DNA from: Smittia aterrima
Taxonomy: Eukaryota > Arthropoda > Insecta > Diptera > Chironomidae
DNA length: 64,000 nt
Reading direction: 5' to 3'
Assembly (NCBI GenBank): GCA_033063855.1
Contig: CP093830.1
Location: 20,584,854 to 20,648,853 of the forward strand
In this document: positions 58,790-64,000 of the stretch, piece after piece
Numbering within the stretch: position 1 is the stretch's first letter
How the letters are laid out: each line of letters begins with the position of its first letter
Position numbers and translations under genes: made by a program
Notes under the pieces: model-generated
Databases searched by the model: none
The model's input: only the letters and a program-made list of their open reading frames with translations
Told to the model about the DNA's origin: nothing

Positions 58790-61700
58790 GTTTTTGGTGA
58801 TTAACCAGCCAATAAATAATTGTTATCGGAAGCTTCTTGAGACTGTAAAATTGATTAGACAGGAATTTCCTCAATAATCTTATCTGAAGTGTCGCAATTA
58901 AAAAGGCAAAACTCGATAAGCTCTATCAACAGAGAAGTTAGTCAACTTCAACTCGGAAATATTTCCAATCGCAAATCAACAAATGCAATTCTAGATTACC
59001 ATAAAATCTTTATTTCCAATCTCTCTCTCTTGCTTTGGTTTAGAGAAGAACATCGAGAGTTGAAAGTGCAAATCACGTTCCTCATGCTGCGTTTAAACTG
59101 CATTTGGTTTTGAAACTGATATTCCGCAAACGCGGTTTTGCAATTCGCCTCGGAGCCAGCAAACAAACCAAATTGATGCACGTATTAAAACAGTAAACTT
59201 TTGGAAAATTCGTGTCGTGCAGGAAATTGGAGGATGTGGTTTTTCCACTGTGTGGTCAAGGCTCTGCTTAAGCGAAAAATTCAGCGGATCAAACACGATG
59301 CAGCTGTCAAGCGAGCGACCACAGACTCGATCGGAGTGTTTTCCACTGCCTTGAGGGGTTGATTTAAAATCGAGAAGCGTCGCGATGCAATCAAAACAGC
59401 GCTTAACGGGAGCTGATAATTGAAAACGTTAGTCGATCGAGTGAATTACGAAGCTCGCTCCGCGTTTTGGCTTTCATAAGCTCACTGGTGTGTAATCAAG
59501 TATGTAAATAAGCTTCTCATTTCCTCATTTTTTATGCAGAACGCGTTGCCTGTCATTTTGCAATTCAAATTTATTTCACTCGCTTCATCCTTAAATTTTC
59601 GATTTCATCACAAATTCACGTCGCAGCGCGTAACGTCATGAGAAGTCAAACGACTTCAACAGTTTGTCACTTCTTTGCGTAAAAGGGGGAGAGATTCATG
59701 CAGTGGTTTCGGCTTTAGATTAAATATTAACGCCTCGTAATACATTAAAAACGTGATCGATCGATTGCAAATAAAAATTGAGAATGTCGCATCATGCGAC
59801 ACGTTTTTTTTCTTCTTCTAAAGAAACTTTCGCGTGTTGCGAAGAATGAAAAATTATCTCAGCGCTTTCTCTGTTTCCACTCCAGGTCTTACCTTAATTC
59901 CACCTCGTTTACCCTTAAACACAATTTCCACCCAACAATGAAGTTACGTAATCAGTCGAGCACGAAATATCAGCTGAAATTTTTATGAGGAAATGGTTTA
60001 TCAGCGAGACAGCGCGTTGAATTATCTCTCGCCTCTTTATGCTCGTTTCCACCGCCATTAAAACATCTCTTGAGTGAAGATTCCACCTCCGATTGAATGA
60101 ATGTTTCGCAGATTTCTCAACGTCGAGCGAGATGCTTCCCCGGCTTATCATTTCTTTATTCTTCTTGTAAATGATGATGATGTCTTGTATTGTTGATGGC
60201 GCGATTCAATCCTACGCGAATTCTTAGTTCACTCAACGCGTTTTGGTGTTTAAATGAAAACAAATGAAGACTTTTACCTTGAAAATTAATGACGACGGCT
60301 TTTCCTTGGGAGAATTCCGTTCGTTGAAAGCTTCTTGGGAACCTTGAGAATGAAATGTTTTGCGAACGATTAACTCCAAAGAAAATCTCTCAAACACGTA
60401 ATTCTCTCAACAATTTGATGATAGATCGCTAGGAAATTTTCTTCTTGTTATCGAAGCAACGATGAAAAGCTTCTCATCAGATTTTATGACAAAACAAACG
60501 TTGTCCGAACTGTATTTCGAATCTATTCAGGAGACTTCTATCTCCGCATGCTGCTCAACTTTCAATGAACATTCACTCGTCTCGATTTTGCATAAATTCT
60601 GATCTGAATAACAATGAACTATCGGTTGATAAAATTGCAAACAGAGAAGAGCAAAGTAAGTTGACAGAGTTTTTTTTTGTGCAGTGTTTGCGACACTTTT
60701 TGTAAACGGTTCGAAGTGAACTTTTCGAGTGAAAACTTTGTAAAGTAGAAAGAAGTTTTCTCTCTTTTTTTTTGCCTCTAAAGTGTTTTCAATTCGTCAA
60801 AAACGAGGAAAATTTATTCAGCAGAAGAGGATCAAAACAGAATGAAAAGCACAGTTGGTGTTCTTTTGATGGGATTACAAAAATAGATTTATGTTCAAGC
60901 TGAGATTTAATGTCGCTTTCGCAAAGAATTGCGGGTAATCCCTTTTTATTTCGAACAATATTTTCTCATCCGCGAGACTTTTATTCACGCATCGTAGCCG
61001 AGCTGAAATAAAAATTTGTACTCAAATATGCGACGTATCTTAAGCTTCAGTTCGCATGAGTGAACCTGAGCGGATTGCGATGATGAGCGGTCTATGAGAC
61101 TGCTGCTGCTGCCACGCCAACAGAGAACTTTAATCGAGAAAATCTTTGAAAACCACAAGAAAACATTCTGGATTCTCTTTCATGCTCCCCAACAACGACC
61201 TTCTTCACGAAAATCGATAATAATAAATGATGCGATTATGTCAGGGATTATGTCGAGTCACGCGAGTGATAAACGAAAAGAAATTTGCGTGAATAAAACA
61301 TGAGCAACTTTGCGATGAAAATAATTTGAGTGAATTATTGAAAGGGAAGAATTTTTTATTAAGTAAGACATAATTTAAAGGATAAGCCGCTTGACGATTT
61401 CAATATTTCGTGCGTCACTGACAGCTGAACACCGCAATCAATTGACGATAGACTTTCCACTGATGTCACTTCGTCTTCGAAGGGAAAAAAAATTCTAAAA
61501 ATGGGTTTGAATTGTTGAGCAGATGATGTCGATAACAGACGCACGTTCAAAGCTAATGTGAGTTTGCAATCACAAATCGAATTTCATTTTTCGTTCTGAA
61601 ATATGAGGTCGATTTCAGTCTGTAAATTATTTATGATGTTGGCAATTTCCCTGAATTCCCAACAACGAGGAGTAAGCATCAATGTGTTCGAATGAAGTAT

Positions 61701-64000
61701 TCATGAAGAAAATCAGTTTGGCTTCCGACATGACTTTGCGAAAAACCGAAGGCGTAGAGAGGGGAGCAGAAATTGGTTAATAGAGAAGCAGGAAACGGTG
61801 ATTTCAGTTGGGAATTTGCGTGATTGGGAGTAATAAGTCTTCGTGGTTGTGTCGAGGAGTTCGCTAAACAACAAAACTTCAACGCGTCAAAATCGCTATA
61901 AAAAACAGAAAACTTTCTTTTTTCTTTAACAACAATCTCAACTGCACTCGAAGCCATGCATGTCGAACAATCAACAAGAAAAGTTAAAGAAAAGTTTTCT
62001 TTTATTGACGTCAGTCGGAGACCTCAAGCAGAATTGGGAAGGAAAGAAATGAAAAAAAAAATTATCTACGCGCACAAGAAAAGAGCAAACAAACAAGTTT
62101 CGTCTCAAAAATAATTTATTTCCTCGTTCAAGAATTTTTCTCCATTAAAAATTTGTTTTCCAAAGAGATTCTGACATAGAATTTTATTTATTTCCTCCTC
62201 CGCACACTCTTTCGACTTCTAAAATATGAGAGACGACGAATGAATGTTTGAAGGAAAAACTTTTTGATTATCTTCGCTGCAGATTTATTAAAACTCGCTG
62301 AATATTTTATGCGATTCTCGAATGTGAGTTGCGACTTTCTCGAATAAATTAGTGTCTCGAATCCCTCGAAATATATTTCAAAAGATCGAGAGCGAGAGGA
62401 AAGATTTCTTTTGAATTTTAAAGAAGCTCTAAACTTTTCTTTAATGGATATTTGTTGTCATCACTGTTTGCTTATAAGATTTCTTCTCGTCATACGAGTC
62501 ATCATTAGTGAAAAGCAATTTCGTTTCTCAAACACAAATTGACATTTTCTCCCTCTCCCCTTCTCTCGCTTTTTAGATAAATTTCTCATCTAAGATTCCA
62601 TAAATAAATGTATGCAAAAAGCTTTCTATTAAATTCAAATTTCATTTCCGAAGGCTTTAGCCTTTAGGCGAGAGAAATGTGATGAAACTTTTAGGTTGAC
62701 TTTTTCTAGGAATGAAAGTTTTAGTAATATCCTGACCCACCAAAGGAACTTTCCACAGTTCTCCCTCATGTCTACTTAACACACGTTGAAAATAGTTTCT
62801 GAAAAGCAAATTCCTCGACTGAAAATTTTCTAATAAATTCTTGTGAGGTGTTGCTCGAGTACAGGAATCATTAAAATTAGAGGAGAGCAGTTTGTGATCG
62901 AACTTTGTGAAGGGAATTTTCTTTTCTGAAACAAAAGAACATGAAGTTTCCAACTCATCGATAAGAAGACCCTTAAGAGGTTCCCAATAATTTAGGAAAT
63001 ATTCTGCAATAGATGAGCTCAAGCCTCGAGCTGTCCAATAAACTGTGAAAGTCCGGAAACCAAAGTCGTCCCATGCAATAATTTCTCTCATGCTTTATGG
63101 CTCTATAAAATCCAGCCGATGAAAAAGATTGCTCATGAAACTTAACCGCCTTTGTTTTCTCGTCTTAAACCTCAAAAACCCCTCGAAGGAAATTCGGAAA
63201 AACAATTTCGTCTTCGTTGAGTTGAAAATTCTACCGTTCAGTTTTGCATAATCCTGAGCTTAGGACCGACACCATAACCTTAGAAGAAGTTGTAAGACTT
63301 TTGTTTGTTTTGCCACAGAAAAGCTCTAAATCGTTTTGACTCCGAGATGAAGAACTAGAAGCAAGTTTATTGCGTCTGTGAATGTCAAAAGCGGAAAGTT
63401 GGAAAGGAAACTTTTCAATAACATTAAGAATAAACATTTTCACTTACTCAAGAAGCGGAATACGACATGAAATGAACGTGTAGATTGTAAAGCAAGAAGC
63501 GGGAGCCCTCGTCACGTGTCACAAGAAACTTTATCGGGTAACGATAAAGTCGTCTCCATGGCAGTTGCTTGTAGCACAATTTATTGCGCAATCAATAACG
63601 ACTTCATGAGAATTGATCTTTGAGTTGAGAAGGGTTATCATGGCAACACATTCGATTATGCATCTCCGTACGAAGTAAAACGCTTTTCATAAATATCACA
63701 AAAAATGTCAATTTCAAAGAAGATTATTTCCTACTCCGTTCACTAAACTGACTGCTAAGACGTTTGTCAGACGTGTAAAACCTTCTTAATGTCTGACAAA
63801 TCATAGTTATGAAAGGGAGCTTCAAGAATGAACCTCTCATGTGAGCTTCGAGCGAGATTTCATGTTCAAGAATGTCAGAAAAGGTCTTTCAGTTAATAAG
63901 GAGATCGGTCCAAGTTCAGATTCGAACGATATTCAGTTAGCAACCTTTGAGTTTGAAAGAGGATTCCGGGACAGTGACCTCGTTTTAAGAACCTCTGTCT
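58790..64000. other. Gene-poor DNA to the window end
   Basis: About 5.2 kb with no supported gene. A 144-codon minus-strand frame at 62657-63091 has no recognisable domain and is not called. Confidence 0.45.

Noticed and set aside
62657..63091. 144-codon minus-strand frame
   Set aside because: The longest unexplained frame in the last 5 kb, but no domain, signal peptide, promoter or matching splice partner; a translated search would decide.

Overview
This is eukaryotic DNA, almost certainly from a dipteran insect. It is AT-rich, most introns are only 54-67 bp with GT..AG ends, it carries ZAD-type C2H2 zinc-finger genes (an arthropod family) and S1 proteases with insect-like exon structure. 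A nematoceran such as a non-biting midge would fit, but the species cannot be fixed from the sequence alone.

Layout. 1-2501 (+): 3' part of the catalytic oligosaccharyltransferase subunit STT3B. 5403-22293: a cluster of nine intact genes and two relics for small or modular secreted cysteine-rich proteins, eight on the minus strand and the last on the plus strand. Two ZAD zinc-finger genes (13049-15636, minus) sit inside it. 23852-26029 (-): an SLC5-type sodium-coupled transporter. 27806-29126 (+): a broken S1 protease. 29.1-40 kb: long gene-poor DNA. 39993-42956 (+): two tandem ZAD zinc-finger genes, duplicates of the gene at 13 kb. 43-50 kb: gene-poor. 49987-51777 (-): a two-Ig-domain surface protein with a hydrophobic C-terminal tail, 5' exon missing. 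56426-58761 (-): an inactive S1 protease homologue and an intact S1 protease. 58.8-64 kb: no supported gene.

Main result. The two large cysteine-rich genes (6221-8484 and 10435-12457) are arrays of phase-1 exons. Nearly every exon encodes one roughly 34-38 residue module with four cysteines spaced CxCx4CxC, an acidic spacer and a dibasic K-R at the end (RSKR, KVKR or RVKR) just before the next S-P-C. This is the layout of a secreted precursor cut into about a dozen peptides. A third gene (5403-5719) carries one module of the same spacing with its intron at the same place in the motif, so it looks like the single-copy form. Six further genes encode small secreted proteins built on CxxxGC repeats (CGPFGC, CGPDGC, CGLYGC), a motif that is also the core of the module. 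Most of these genes have a TATA box with NF-kB/Rel-like 10-mers (GGGAATTCCC, GGGATTCCCT, GGGGAATCCA, GGGGACTTTC) 20-60 bp upstream, several next to GATAA, the arrangement known from insect immune-effector promoters. I infer an immune- or stress-inducible secreted peptide family. No known family was recognised, and a structural or metal-binding role is not excluded.
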